From UTCFX2 sp002050125 (GTDB taxonomy: Bacteria > Chloroflexota > Anaerolineae > Anaerolineales > UBA4823), in assembly GCA_027494035.1 (NCBI GenBank), contig JAOSJQ010000001.1:2232001-2296000 (forward strand): DNA of 64,000 nucleotides. The letters run 5' to 3'. Below, one piece after another: positions 17,486 to 26,323 of this stretch (positions are counted from its first letter, which is position 1; each line of letters starts with the position of its first letter). The notes under the pieces are model-generated. The model did no database searches, was not told where the DNA came from, and saw only the letters and a list, made by a program, of their open reading frames with translations. Both the position numbers and the translations under genes were made by a program.

Positions 17486-17906
17486 ATGTTTAACAACATT
17501 CTCCTCGCGGTGGATGGATCGGAACATTCCATGCGAGCTGCGAAGCTGGCTGGAGACATGGCGCGCAAATTTGGTTCAACCGTTTTGGTCGTAGTTTGTT
17601 ACGATCCAATCCCATCTTATCTAGGCGAAGCCCAACCTGCAAGAAGCGTTGAACGAACGCCTGAAACAAACCGCTGAAATTATAGCGCCTGCCCTGGCGG
17701 CAGTCGGCGAGATTCCGGGTGAGCTAAAAAAAGATATCCTGGAAGGACCGCCGGCAGAGGCTATTTTGAGCGTAATTCAGGCGCGCACCATTGACTTGAT
17801 CGTCATGGGGACTCGCGGACGCAGCCAATTGACCGGTCTGTTGTTGGGCAGCGTAAGTCAGAAAGTCGTCATGTATGCAACCTGCCCGGTCATGCTTGTG
17901 CGTTGA
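17486..17906 (+). CDS. Universal stress protein (UspA family), one frameshift
   Basis: A small cytoplasmic nucleotide-binding stress protein of about 140 residues when corrected. N-terminal NILLAVDGSEHS and C-terminal VMGTRGRSQLTGLLLGSVSQKV carry the ATP-binding G-x2-G-x9-G(S/T) pattern. The frame shifts by +1 near 17630 (GGCGAAGCCC). Reading GAA then CCC AAC CTG joins the two halves as expected for the family. ATG 17486 is preceded by AAAGGAA. It lies between larC and glgA on the same strand. Confidence 0.82.
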
Positions 17907-17947
17907 AGTCTTTGGCATAGATATCTTTGAGGAAACAACATCTGCCG

Positions 17948-19414
17948 GTGAAATCTCGACTTAAGATCGTCATGATTGCCTCCGAATGCGAACCGTATGC
18001 AAAGAGCGGAGGTCTGGCAGATGTTGTCGGTTCGCTCCCGGTTGCGCTGCAAGAACTGGGACATGAAGTCATTGTGATTCTCCCGAAATATGCGGAGATT
18101 GACTCCATTCGTTTCAGCTTGCAGCCGTTTTTGAGTCCGTTAGGCGTCTGGATGGGCAATACCGAAGAGTGGTGTTCAGTCCACACGACCAGCAAACACG
18201 GGGTCGCGGTCTATTTCATTGAATCTGATAAATATTTTGCGCGGTGGGGCTATTATCACGACGCGGACATGAACGACTATCTGGATAATGCCCGCCGGTT
18301 TGGCTTTTTCACCCGCGCCGCATTGCAGCTCTGCCGCGATATCGGATTTCGACCGGACATCGTCCATGTTCACGATTGGCAAACCGCCTTAGGCGCAGCC
18401 TATTTGAAAATCTGGCATTGGAACGATCCGCTGTTGGGCCGCGCCCGAAGTGTTTTGACAATTCACAATATTGCACATCAAGGGGTCTACGATCGCGCCG
18501 ACTTCGAATATTTGGGGCTGCAATGGGGGAACTTCACCACTGAAAAATTCGAGGATCATGGAAAGATCAATATGCTCAAAGGCGGGATCTACTACGCCGA
18601 CATGGTCAACACCGTGAGTCCTTCTTACGCAAATGAGACCCGCACGCCGGTGGGCGGCAACGGGCTGGCACCATATCTTAATGCAAAAGGCGAGCGTTAC
18701 CTGGGCATCTTGAACGGGGCGGATTATCACGTATGGAACCCCGAAACGGACCCGTTAATACCGGCGCATTTTTCCCGCACAGATCTGAGCGGTAAGGCGG
18801 TTTGCAAGCGTGAGCTGCAAAAACGCTTTCTGTTGGACGTTCAACCGGATGTGCCAGTTATCGGGGTGGTGAGCCGCCTGGCAGCCCAAAAGGGGCTGGA
18901 TCTGCTTGCCGCCTCGATAGAAGACGCTGTTAAAAACATGTTGGTACAATTTGTCGTGCTGGGCTCGGGTGAAAAAGGACTGGCGCATTACTTTGGCACG
19001 CTCCCCGCGCGCTATCCCGGAAGGATCGGTAGTTATATTGGTTATAATGTAGAACTCTCACATTTGATCGAAGCCGGCGCGGATTTTTTCTTGATGCCAT
19101 CTCTGTTTGAGCCGTGCGGTCTGAACCAGATGTATTCTCTGCGCTACGGAACGCTTCCGATTGTACGCGCCACCGGCGGATTGGACGACACGGTCCAGCA
19201 ATATGATGAGAAAAAAGGAACGGGCACGGGTTTTAAATTTATTCAACCCACGGCTTCGGCACTCTACTTCACAGTCGGTTGGGCTGTCAGCACCTATTAT
19301 GACCGTAAAGACCACCTTGCTCAAATGATCCAACAGGCGATGTCACAGGATTACTCCTGGGATCATAGCGCCCGGCAATATGAGCATTTATATTTCCGCA
19401 GCATTGCGGACTAA
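17948..19414 (+). CDS. glgA: Glycogen/starch synthase (GT5)
   Basis: Transfers glucose from ADP- or UDP-glucose to the growing alpha-1,4-glucan. The 488-residue protein has the N-terminal KSGGLADVVGSLP donor-binding loop with the KxGGL Lys, then HVHDWQTAL and the acceptor region LTIHNIAHQG. The C-terminal block FEPCGLNQMYSLRYGT includes the catalytic Glu and the GT-B nucleotide-binding motif. I choose the GTG at 17948, which has GAGGAAA 12 nt upstream. A TTG at 17927 is also possible. The ATG at 17972 would cut the first beta strand. No other glycogen genes are adjacent. Confidence 0.92.
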   Translation: MKSRLKIVMIASECEPYAKSGGLADVVGSLPVALQELGHEVIVILPKYAEIDSIRFSLQPFLSPLGVWMGNTEEWCSVHTTSKHGVAVYFIESDKYFARWGYYHDADMNDYLDNARRFGFFTRAALQLCRDIGFRPDIVHVHDWQTALGAAYLKIWHWNDPLLGRARSVLTIHNIAHQGVYDRADFEYLGLQWGNFTTEKFEDHGKINMLKGGIYYADMVNTVSPSYANETRTPVGGNGLAPYLNAKGERYLGILNGADYHVWNPETDPLIPAHFSRTDLSGKAVCKRELQKRFLLDVQPDVPVIGVVSRLAAQKGLDLLAASIEDAVKNMLVQFVVLGSGEKGLAHYFGTLPARYPGRIGSYIGYNVELSHLIEAGADFFLMPSLFEPCGLNQMYSLRYGTLPIVRATGGLDDTVQQYDEKKGTGTGFKFIQPTASALYFTVGWAVSTYYDRKDHLAQMIQQAMSQDYSWDHSARQYEHLYFRSIAD

Positions 19415-19520
19415 AGCCGGAGAAGCCCCGAAAGTTTTTTGCGAAACAATCAGGGGTTTCGATAGTCGGTAATTTTTCGATTAATTTCTTTATTGGTCTG
19501 GATAGTCCGGGAGGATCAGC

Positions 19521-19940
19521 ATGGATAAAATCAGCCGCTTGTTTGGAAAGAAGGAAGCGCCGGGCGAACCGGGTGAAGAACACCCCGAATCGTCGGAAAA
19601 GGGCTTGCCGGGGCATAACTCCGAAACGAACGAACCCTTTGGATTAATATTCGCATTACCCTCGGGTGAAGTCTACCATTTTTCCTCGCTTCCGATTACG
19701 ATCGGGCGGTCACCTGAAAACGACCTGGTCATCGATAACGACACTGTGTCCGCGGCGCATGTCCTGGTTTATTTCGATGAAAAGGTTCATGACGTTTGTA
19801 TTCTGGATCAAGATTCCCTGAATGGATTATACATAGACGACCTGCCAACTCGCCGGAACATCCTGCATGACGGTGTTAAGATCACCCTGGGAGAAGCGAT
19901 TCTTCATTTTAGAGATACCGGCTACATCCATAACCAGTGA
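19521..19940 (+). CDS. Stand-alone FHA-domain protein
   Basis: A 139-residue soluble protein with one forkhead-associated domain (about residues 45-130). GRSPENDLVI carries the phosphothreonine-contacting Arg, SAAHV is the loop with the conserved His, and DSLNGLYID replaces the usual NGT with NGL. The N-terminal 40 residues are charged and disordered. It has no zinc ribbon, unlike most of its neighbours. GGGAGG precedes ATG 19521. It is the first gene of a plus-strand island that encodes kinases and phosphatases, so it probably reads phosphothreonine marks set by those kinases. Confidence 0.88.
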   Translation: MDKISRLFGKKEAPGEPGEEHPESSEKGLPGHNSETNEPFGLIFALPSGEVYHFSSLPITIGRSPENDLVIDNDTVSAAHVLVYFDEKVHDVCILDQDSLNGLYIDDLPTRRNILHDGVKITLGEAILHFRDTGYIHNQ

Positions 19941-19964
19941 CTCGAAGTTCCTGGAAAACCCATC

Positions 19965-21767
19965 ATGGTTTTATGCCCGAATTGCCAATCCGAAAATCGT
20001 TCAGGCGCGAAGTTCTGCAAGCATTGCGCCATGCCTTTACCGAACTCATCGGCTGCCACCCGACCCCTGGAAATGGATTCGAGAATTGAAATGAGCGAAA
20101 ACCCACCGTTACCCCCACCAGAAGATGCATCAAAAACGCGCCGCCTGGTTCAGCCGACCAGGAGCGGGACGCGCCCATTAACGCCGCCAGCCGAATTCCG
20201 CAATCGACCCGCCGGCGCGATATTCGGAGACCGCTTTCGTTACGTGGAACTGCTTGAAAGCGGCGCATTTCAAAAACGCTATCATGTGGATTGGATTTAT
20301 GCGGACAACGATGAGGCTGTGCACGTTTGCCCCAACCCTGAATGCGGCGCGATCTTTCCACCCCGCAACGAAGTCCCCGAACTGTACTGCACCGACTGCG
20401 GGACAAAACTGGAGTTGGGAATAAAAAACCTGTTACTAATTGAATCCAACCAACCGCAGCCCGAATCGCTCGTGCGCGTGGTTTCAAAAGGGCTCTCGCA
20501 TGGCAGCATCCGCGCCCCATTGGCTGCGTTTACCGAGCAGGTGGCGGGCTTGCCTAGGTACTGTTGGCTCATGCCGGAGGTTGTTCCCTTCGGTGCAGAA
20601 CGAATTGATCTGCCTGTCGAAAAATATGCCCTGACCTGGGGGCGAGACCTGGCGCGCGGTCTGGATTATCTGCATGATAACGGCATTCACTTCAATGGGA
20701 CGATCGATCCGGCATGGATTGGTATGATCGGCAATCGAGTGGTTTGGTCCGATTTTTCGGGCTGCCTGCATCACCCCGAAGGATACGTCGCCGATCGATA
20801 TCCGGATATGCTCGCGCTGGCGCGGCTGATCTATTTTTGGCTTACGGGGCGCGAGAACTATGAGCCAAACAATGAACTGGCGCCGGCTTTGCGGAATTTA
20901 TTCGATCAGGTTTTTTCAACAGGTGAGATTCGGAACAGCCTCGACCTGGCGCGCGCGATCGACGACGCCATTCAGGAGGCGGCTGCTCCACTGTCGGTAG
21001 ATTTGCACTCCGGTCGGCTCAGTCATGTCGGAATGGTGCGCAGCCTGAACGAAGACAGCCTGCTGGTATTGGAGTTGGATCGCGCCCAGCAATCCGTCAG
21101 CCGCGTGATCGGAATTTACGTTGTTGCGGATGGCATGGGTGGGCATGCCAGCGGGGAGGTGGCAAGCGGACAGATCGTCGATCTTTTCGCGAACAGGGCA
21201 TTCAGCGATTTGCTGCCAGGTCTGCTCAACGCGCCAGCGCATGACCTTTCGAACTGGCTCGTCAGCACGGTTCAGGCAGCGAATCGCGAGGTTTTCAACC
21301 TGCGCAAATCTGCAGGGACGGACATGGGTTCCACCCTGGTAGCCGCCGCGATGATCGGAAACCGCGCCTTTATCACCCATGTGGGCGACAGCCGGGCGTA
21401 TTTGCTCAACGAGCGTGAAATTCGCCAGTTGACGGTCGATCATTCGCTGGTTGAAAGAATGATTGCCAATCGCCAGATATCGCGCGCAGAAGCGCGCCAC
21501 CATCCGCAGCGCAATGTGATCTATCGAACGGTTGGCGCCAAGCCTGACCTCGAGATCGAGTTGATCCAGCACTCAATGGAAGCCGGCGAATATTTATTAT
21601 TGTGCTCCGACGGTCTGAGCGGGATGGTGGACGACCAAACGCTGCACCAAATCATCCTGAGCGCGAACTCACCGCAAGATGCCTGCAATGAACTGGTGAA
21701 CGCCGCGAATGCAGCCGGCGGCGTAGATAACATTTCTGTAATTTTAGTCAAGGTCGTCGCTGCCTGA
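19965..21767 (+). CDS. Zinc ribbon-pseudokinase-like-PP2C phosphatase fusion
   Basis: 600 residues in three parts. Residues 4-21 form a zinc ribbon (C4, C7, C18, C21). A second ribbon-like Cys cluster (VCPNPECG...YCTDCG) lies at about 119-148. Residues about 85-340 resemble a Ser/Thr kinase fold: RDLARGLDYLHDNGIHF then DPAWIGMI, and SDFSG where DFG is expected. The HRD Asp and the Lys are absent, so it should be catalytically dead. The C-terminal PP2C domain is complete: SLNEDS, VVADGMGGHASGE, GSTLVAAA, HVGDSRAY, LCSDGLSGMV and DNISV, with metal-binding Asp residues present. It probably removes phosphate from Ser/Thr proteins of this island. The gene starts 24 bp after the FHA gene. Confidence 0.87.
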   Translation: MVLCPNCQSENRSGAKFCKHCAMPLPNSSAATRPLEMDSRIEMSENPPLPPPEDASKTRRLVQPTRSGTRPLTPPAEFRNRPAGAIFGDRFRYVELLESGAFQKRYHVDWIYADNDEAVHVCPNPECGAIFPPRNEVPELYCTDCGTKLELGIKNLLLIESNQPQPESLVRVVSKGLSHGSIRAPLAAFTEQVAGLPRYCWLMPEVVPFGAERIDLPVEKYALTWGRDLARGLDYLHDNGIHFNGTIDPAWIGMIGNRVVWSDFSGCLHHPEGYVADRYPDMLALARLIYFWLTGRENYEPNNELAPALRNLFDQVFSTGEIRNSLDLARAIDDAIQEAAAPLSVDLHSGRLSHVGMVRSLNEDSLLVLELDRAQQSVSRVIGIYVVADGMGGHASGEVASGQIVDLFANRAFSDLLPGLLNAPAHDLSNWLVSTVQAANREVFNLRKSAGTDMGSTLVAAAMIGNRAFITHVGDSRAYLLNEREIRQLTVDHSLVERMIANRQISRAEARHHPQRNVIYRTVGAKPDLEIELIQHSMEAGEYLLLCSDGLSGMVDDQTLHQIILSANSPQDACNELVNAANAAGGVDNISVILVKVVAA

Positions 21768-21856
21768 GCCGTTCTCATGGTATATTTCTTTAGATGATGA
21801 CGGTCGGATGCCGCAATCTGCCTTGCTGCCAGACGTGATGGCTAAGGAGTTCGAGG

Positions 21857-22547
21857 ATGTCCAATATCGTTTGCCCGAGTTGCAAGACCCCTACTCCTCC
21901 AGGGGCAATATTCTGCGACAATTGTGGTTTTAATTTGCAGACAATTGCAGCGCCACAAGAACAATCGGTTGCGCCAACGTTCCTGGTTCCGGAAACAGGA
22001 ACTGGCGAATTAAAATGCCCAAACTGCGGACATGCCAACATAGCCGGTTCACTGTTCTGCGAAAACTGTGGCAGCAAACTGGCGCAAGCGGCGCCTCCGG
22101 CGCAATCAGTTGAGGCGCCCGCGCCTGCTGGCAGCGCGGCAGCGTCCGCTGCAGCGCCCCCTGATACCCTCGTGGAAGATCACGCCCCTGAAAAACCCGT
22201 TGACGCAGGGCTTATGTCAATCCCAGGCCGGCTGGTTATCGTGGAGACAAACGTCTCTTTAGCGATCCCGCCCGGCAGCCAGTCGATCATCATCGGCAGG
22301 GAGGACCCGGTAAGCGGGGTCTTCCCGGATCTGGACCTCGATCCGCACGGAGGCCACTGAATCCGGTGTGGGCAGGCGCCATGCCCAATTGTTGTTGAAA
22401 GACGGACAGGTTTTTATCGAGGACCTGGACAGCGTCAACGGCACTGCGGTCAATAAACAGCGAATTGAGCCGCGTAAACCTTACCCAATTCATCCAGGCG
22501 ATGAAGTGCGGCTAGGTAAGATGGTCTTGAATTATATGAGTCAATAG
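21857..22547 (+). CDS. Double zinc-ribbon FHA protein, one frameshift
   Basis: About 229 residues when corrected. Two zinc ribbons (CPSCKTPTPPGAIFCDNCG and CPNCGHANIAGSLFCENCG) are joined by an Ala/Pro linker to an FHA domain (IIIGREDP...GRRHAQ...DSVNGTAVN). The frame is broken at 22358, where CACTGAATCC reads as a stop. Dropping the T gives HESGVGRRHAQ and restores the domain to TAG 22545-22547. That stop touches the ATG of the next gene, as expected for a real operon. AAGGAG lies before ATG 21857. It is probably a phosphothreonine-reading adaptor. Confidence 0.82.
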
Positions 22548-23249
22548 ATGTCAAGAACTCGTACGTGCCCGGATTGCAAGAATCTTATTGATGAGAACTC
22601 GAATATTTGTGACCATTGCGGTTACATTTTTTCGGCTCAATCGGAGACGCGTTTCCCGGCAAAGGGCAGCGCAACCAATGTGTTACCCCCCTCCGAGGAT
22701 TTCTCATCGGGCATGCTGGCTGAGGCGAAAAGCGAGACCGCTGATGTCTGTCCGGCGTGTGGTTTTCGAAACGCGCCTGGTGAGATGTTCTGCCAAAAAT
22801 GCGGGGTGCAACTACCGCCGGTGCGAACCGCGCCTCCTCCGCCACCCGAGTTGGTTGATTGGTCTTTGACCGGACAAGAGCCGCCGGCGATTAAAGCTGA
22901 CCGAGGGTTAAAACAAACCGCCGCGCTTCACGCCAGGTTGGTTGTAGTGGGTCAAGACGCTGAGATTGCGCTATCGGAAAAGTCCACGCATTTTGTGTTG
23001 GGTCGCCGCGATCCTACGCTGGACATCTATCCGGACGTGGACCTGACCCCATACGACGGCGATCAAAGAGGGATATCACGACGACATGCGCGAATTTCTG
23101 TGCTGCCTGAAGGCGCCTTTATAGAGGATTTAAATAGCACGAATTTCACGTTTGTGAACCGGCTCCGTTTGCAGCCAGGTAAGAAGTATGCCCTCAACAA
23201 CGGCGATGAAATCCGGTTGGGCTTGCTGTTGCTCGAATATTACATGTAG
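22548..23249 (+). CDS. Double zinc-ribbon FHA protein
   Basis: 233 residues, with an organisation parallel to the preceding gene. Ribbons are at about residues 8-25 (CPDCKN...CDHCG) and 66-84 (CPACGFRNAPGEMFCQKCG), followed by a Pro-rich linker. The FHA domain spans about 120-230 with LGRRDPTLDIYPDVDL, SRRHARI and DLNSTNFTFVN, where NGT has become NFT. The ATG directly follows the previous stop codon, so the two are translationally coupled. The pair probably arose by tandem duplication. Confidence 0.88.
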   Translation: MSRTRTCPDCKNLIDENSNICDHCGYIFSAQSETRFPAKGSATNVLPPSEDFSSGMLAEAKSETADVCPACGFRNAPGEMFCQKCGVQLPPVRTAPPPPPELVDWSLTGQEPPAIKADRGLKQTAALHARLVVVGQDAEIALSEKSTHFVLGRRDPTLDIYPDVDLTPYDGDQRGISRRHARISVLPEGAFIEDLNSTNFTFVNRLRLQPGKKYALNNGDEIRLGLLLLEYYM

Positions 23250-23306
23250 AACATCGGAACGACCTGCTTTTTAGAAGACGATAAACTCACCTCACTGGAG
23301 GCGCGC

Positions 23307-24137
23307 ATGTCCGGGTTGCTCTCCGGAGCTGCGACTGACCGCGGAAGAGAACGCAGCGAAAATCAAGATCAAGTCTGGGTGCAAATCTTTTCGCCGAAAG
23401 ATGGCGAGGCGGTTGGTCTGTTCATGGTGTGCGACGGCGTCGGCGGGCATCTTGGAGGGCAATTCGCCAGCCATTGGGCGATAGAAGCGATCAAATCCGA
23501 ATTTGAAGATTTGTTCGCCCCTGAAGAAACCAATCCAGTTGCTGCGCTTTCTAAAGGCGGAGCGAATTCAACTTCAGAAGAGATCACGCGTGCCTCGGAG
23601 CTGCGCCGGCTGGAACAATCGGTTGTGCATGCAGTTCAAAACGCCAATCACGTGGTTTATGAGCACGCACGGGAGAACCTGGATTTAGCCGCCGACGCAA
23701 GCACTACGATTACCCTGGCGGTTGTGCTTGGATATCGGGCGGTTTTCGCCAATGTGGGCGACAGCCGCGCTTATATTTTGCGCGATGGCGCGCTTCGCCA
23801 GATTACCCGAGATCATTCTCTGGTTGCCACGCTGGTCGCCAGCGGGCAGATTCTACCGGATGAGGTATTCACCCATCCGCAGCGCAACCTGATTTTCCGC
23901 TCGCTGGGACACAAGAACGAAATCCAGGTGGATACTTTTATCGAACTGCTCAGGAAGGGGGATCAGTTGCTGCTTTGTTCCGATGGTCTGTGGGAAATGG
24001 TCAGGAGTGAAAGTGAGATCGTCCGGCTGCTTACCCAGGCGGAGGACCCTTCACAAGCCTGCCAGTTGCTGGTAGACGCAGCCAACAATGCTGGCGGGAT
24101 GGACAATATCGGAGTCGTGGTCGTCACAGTTCAATAA
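23307..24137 (+). CDS. PP2C-family Ser/Thr phosphatase
   Basis: A 276-residue single-domain PPM phosphatase. All family motifs are visible: SENQDQ, MVCDGVGGHLGGQFAS, ASTTITLAVV, NVGDSRAY, TRDHSLVATL, LLCSDGLWEMV and DNIGVVVV, with the metal-binding Asp residues. It is soluble and has no fused domain, unlike the earlier phosphatase of the island. GGAGG lies shortly before ATG 23307. It is followed after 23 bp by the transmembrane kinase gene, the classic kinase/phosphatase pair, and is probably its antagonist. Confidence 0.92.
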   Translation: MSGLLSGAATDRGRERSENQDQVWVQIFSPKDGEAVGLFMVCDGVGGHLGGQFASHWAIEAIKSEFEDLFAPEETNPVAALSKGGANSTSEEITRASELRRLEQSVVHAVQNANHVVYEHARENLDLAADASTTITLAVVLGYRAVFANVGDSRAYILRDGALRQITRDHSLVATLVASGQILPDEVFTHPQRNLIFRSLGHKNEIQVDTFIELLRKGDQLLLCSDGLWEMVRSESEIVRLLTQAEDPSQACQLLVDAANNAGGMDNIGVVVVTVQ

Positions 24138-24160
24138 CAGTAATGAGGTAATTCTCTCGA

Positions 24161-26194
24161 ATGGTGCTGACCACCGGCGATGTCCTGCACAACCGCTATC
24201 GCGTCGCAAAGCTCCTGGCGCAAGGTGGGTTTGGAACGCTTTATCGTGCCTGGGATCTTTCGCTAAGCCGCCCTTGCGTCGTCAAAGAAAACCTGGCAGC
24301 ATCCTCAGATGCCCAACGACAATTTCTGCGCGAAGCCAAGATCCTGGCTAACTTGAGCCACGAAAACCTGCCGCGGGTCACCGATTACTTTCTAATCCAA
24401 AATCAAGGCCAATATTTAGTGATGGACTATGTCGAAGGTCAGGACCTCGATAAAGTCCTTGAAGATCGGGGCGGCCCGCTGTCGGAGGACCGCGTTTTGG
24501 GATGGTGCCGGCAGATTTGCGATGCGTTGACTTATTTACACTCCCAGAAGCCCCCGGTGATTCATCGCGATGTCAAACCGGCGAACATCCGCATCACACC
24601 GGAGGGCAAAGCCGTCCTGGTGGATTTTGGGATTGCGAAGGTTTATGATGCGGCGAGCAAGACCACGCAAGGGGCGCAGGCAGTCTCGCCGGGCTACTCC
24701 CCTTATGAGCAATATGGCAAGGGCAAAACCGACGCGCGCACCGATATTTACGCTTTGGGCGCTACGATTTATGCGCTGCTCACTGCGCAGGAGCCGGTCG
24801 AAAGCATCCAGAGGGTCGTCAAGGATCCGCTGCCGCCTCCGCGGCAGTTGATCCCCGGTCTCTCCCTGAGGACCTCCGCCGCGTTGATGCGCGCCCTGCA
24901 AATGGATCCATCCCAGAGGTTTCAAAGCGCGGCAGATTTTAAGCTGGCAATCACGCCCCCGCCGCCAGTTCAGGTTCCCCCGCTTAGCTCGGTCCAGGTA
25001 CTGAACCAACCCGTTGCAGTTCACGCCGGACGGGAAGGGCTGCCCTGGGTCTGGATATCCGCGGTTGGCGTGCTTTTGCTGGTCATCGTGATCTTGATCG
25101 GTCAGATTGCCCTGGGGCAGTCGTCCCAAAAAGCAGAACCTCCTTCCCAGGTGGGCCTCATTTCCACTACGGCCGCGCCCGAAGCTGCCGTCACGACCAG
25201 CGCCCCATTATCTTCACCGATCGGCGCGGCGGCGCTCACTGTTGCGGTCGATCCAACCCTCACCCCGCTGGCTTACTTTGTCCAGAGCGGGGATACCTGT
25301 TCCGAGATCGCTGAGGCGTTCGGCGTGCGGGTGAGGGATATCGTTTCGCAAAACGAAGGCTTGGCTCCCGACTGCGCGGTTCTTTATGCCGGTCAGGTGC
25401 TGTTGATCCCCCAGAACGAGGGGCCCCTGGCGACGCCTGCGTTTATTCGATCGCCCACCCCCCAGGCTGCGGCGGTTACGCAGGTTTCCAGCGTTGATGG
25501 CATGCGGCTTATTTATATTCCTGCCGGAGAATTCTTGATGGGTTCGGACGGATTGGACCGCGACGCGGAGGATATCGCGCAGCCCGCCCATAAAGTTTAT
25601 CTGAGCGCATATTGGATTGATCAAACTGAGATCACCAATTCGATGTATCAGCAGTGTGTCGAGGCTGGCGGGTGTGAACCGCCAGCGGAGGCGTTTTCAA
25701 GGACGCGCGACCAGTATTTCGGAGACCCCGCTTTTGCCGACTATCCTGTCATTTACACTAGTTGGAACGCTGCGGAATCCTATTGTCGTTGGGCGAACCG
25801 GCGATTGCCCTCTGAAGCAGAATGGGAGAAGGCGGCTCGGGGAATGGATGGTCGAATGTATCCTTGGGGTGATGCACCGCCTGGCGCGCGGCTGGCAAAC
25901 TTTGGTGAAATGCTGGGAGACACCAGCCAGGTTGGCGCATTTCCGTCCGGCGCGAGCCCATTCGGCGTGCTGGATATGGCAGGCAACGTCGCCGAATGGG
26001 TTGCGGATTGGTTCGGCGCGGATTTTTATGCCACCTCACCTTACAAGGATCCGAAGGGTCCTCAGACCGGCGATTTTCGGATGATCAGAGGAGGTTCGTG
26101 GTTCAACCCGGCGCGCGGATTGCGCACAACCTCGCGGCTGTGGAATTACCCTGACCTGACCTCGGATACGATCGGGTTTAGATGCGCCAGATAA
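24161..26194 (+). CDS. Transmembrane Ser/Thr kinase with extracellular LysM and SUMF1-like domains
   Basis: 677 residues. The cytoplasmic kinase domain (about 8-270) has the G-loop AQGGFGTLYRAWD, catalytic Lys in VVKEN, HRDVKPAN, VDFG and SPGYSPYEQYG. A transmembrane helix follows at about 291-316 (WVWISAVGVLLLVIVILIG). Outside the membrane lie a LysM (YFVQSGDTCSEIAEAFGV...AGQVLLIPQ) that may bind peptidoglycan, and a formylglycine-generating-enzyme-like domain (about 448-677) ending GFRCAR. The catalytic Cys pair of true FGE is absent after RGGSW, so the last domain probably binds a ligand rather than modifies sulfatases. The protein looks like a cell-wall-sensing receptor kinase. Confidence 0.9.
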   Translation: MVLTTGDVLHNRYRVAKLLAQGGFGTLYRAWDLSLSRPCVVKENLAASSDAQRQFLREAKILANLSHENLPRVTDYFLIQNQGQYLVMDYVEGQDLDKVLEDRGGPLSEDRVLGWCRQICDALTYLHSQKPPVIHRDVKPANIRITPEGKAVLVDFGIAKVYDAASKTTQGAQAVSPGYSPYEQYGKGKTDARTDIYALGATIYALLTAQEPVESIQRVVKDPLPPPRQLIPGLSLRTSAALMRALQMDPSQRFQSAADFKLAITPPPPVQVPPLSSVQVLNQPVAVHAGREGLPWVWISAVGVLLLVIVILIGQIALGQSSQKAEPPSQVGLISTTAAPEAAVTTSAPLSSPIGAAALTVAVDPTLTPLAYFVQSGDTCSEIAEAFGVRVRDIVSQNEGLAPDCAVLYAGQVLLIPQNEGPLATPAFIRSPTPQAAAVTQVSSVDGMRLIYIPAGEFLMGSDGLDRDAEDIAQPAHKVYLSAYWIDQTEITNSMYQQCVEAGGCEPPAEAFSRTRDQYFGDPAFADYPVIYTSWNAAESYCRWANRRLPSEAEWEKAARGMDGRMYPWGDAPPGARLANFGEMLGDTSQVGAFPSGASPFGVLDMAGNVAEWVADWFGADFYATSPYKDPKGPQTGDFRMIRGGSWFNPARGLRTTSRLWNYPDLTSDTIGFRCAR

Positions 26195-26323
26195 ATACAG
26201 CCCGCGCCAGGCAATCAACTATTGCATTTATGGTGGAATGTTTAGGGTAAAATGAGACCGGTTGCAACTGCGAATCGCGTAACCCTGCATGCAGAATTGC
26301 AGAATTGATTGAGGAGGATCTGA

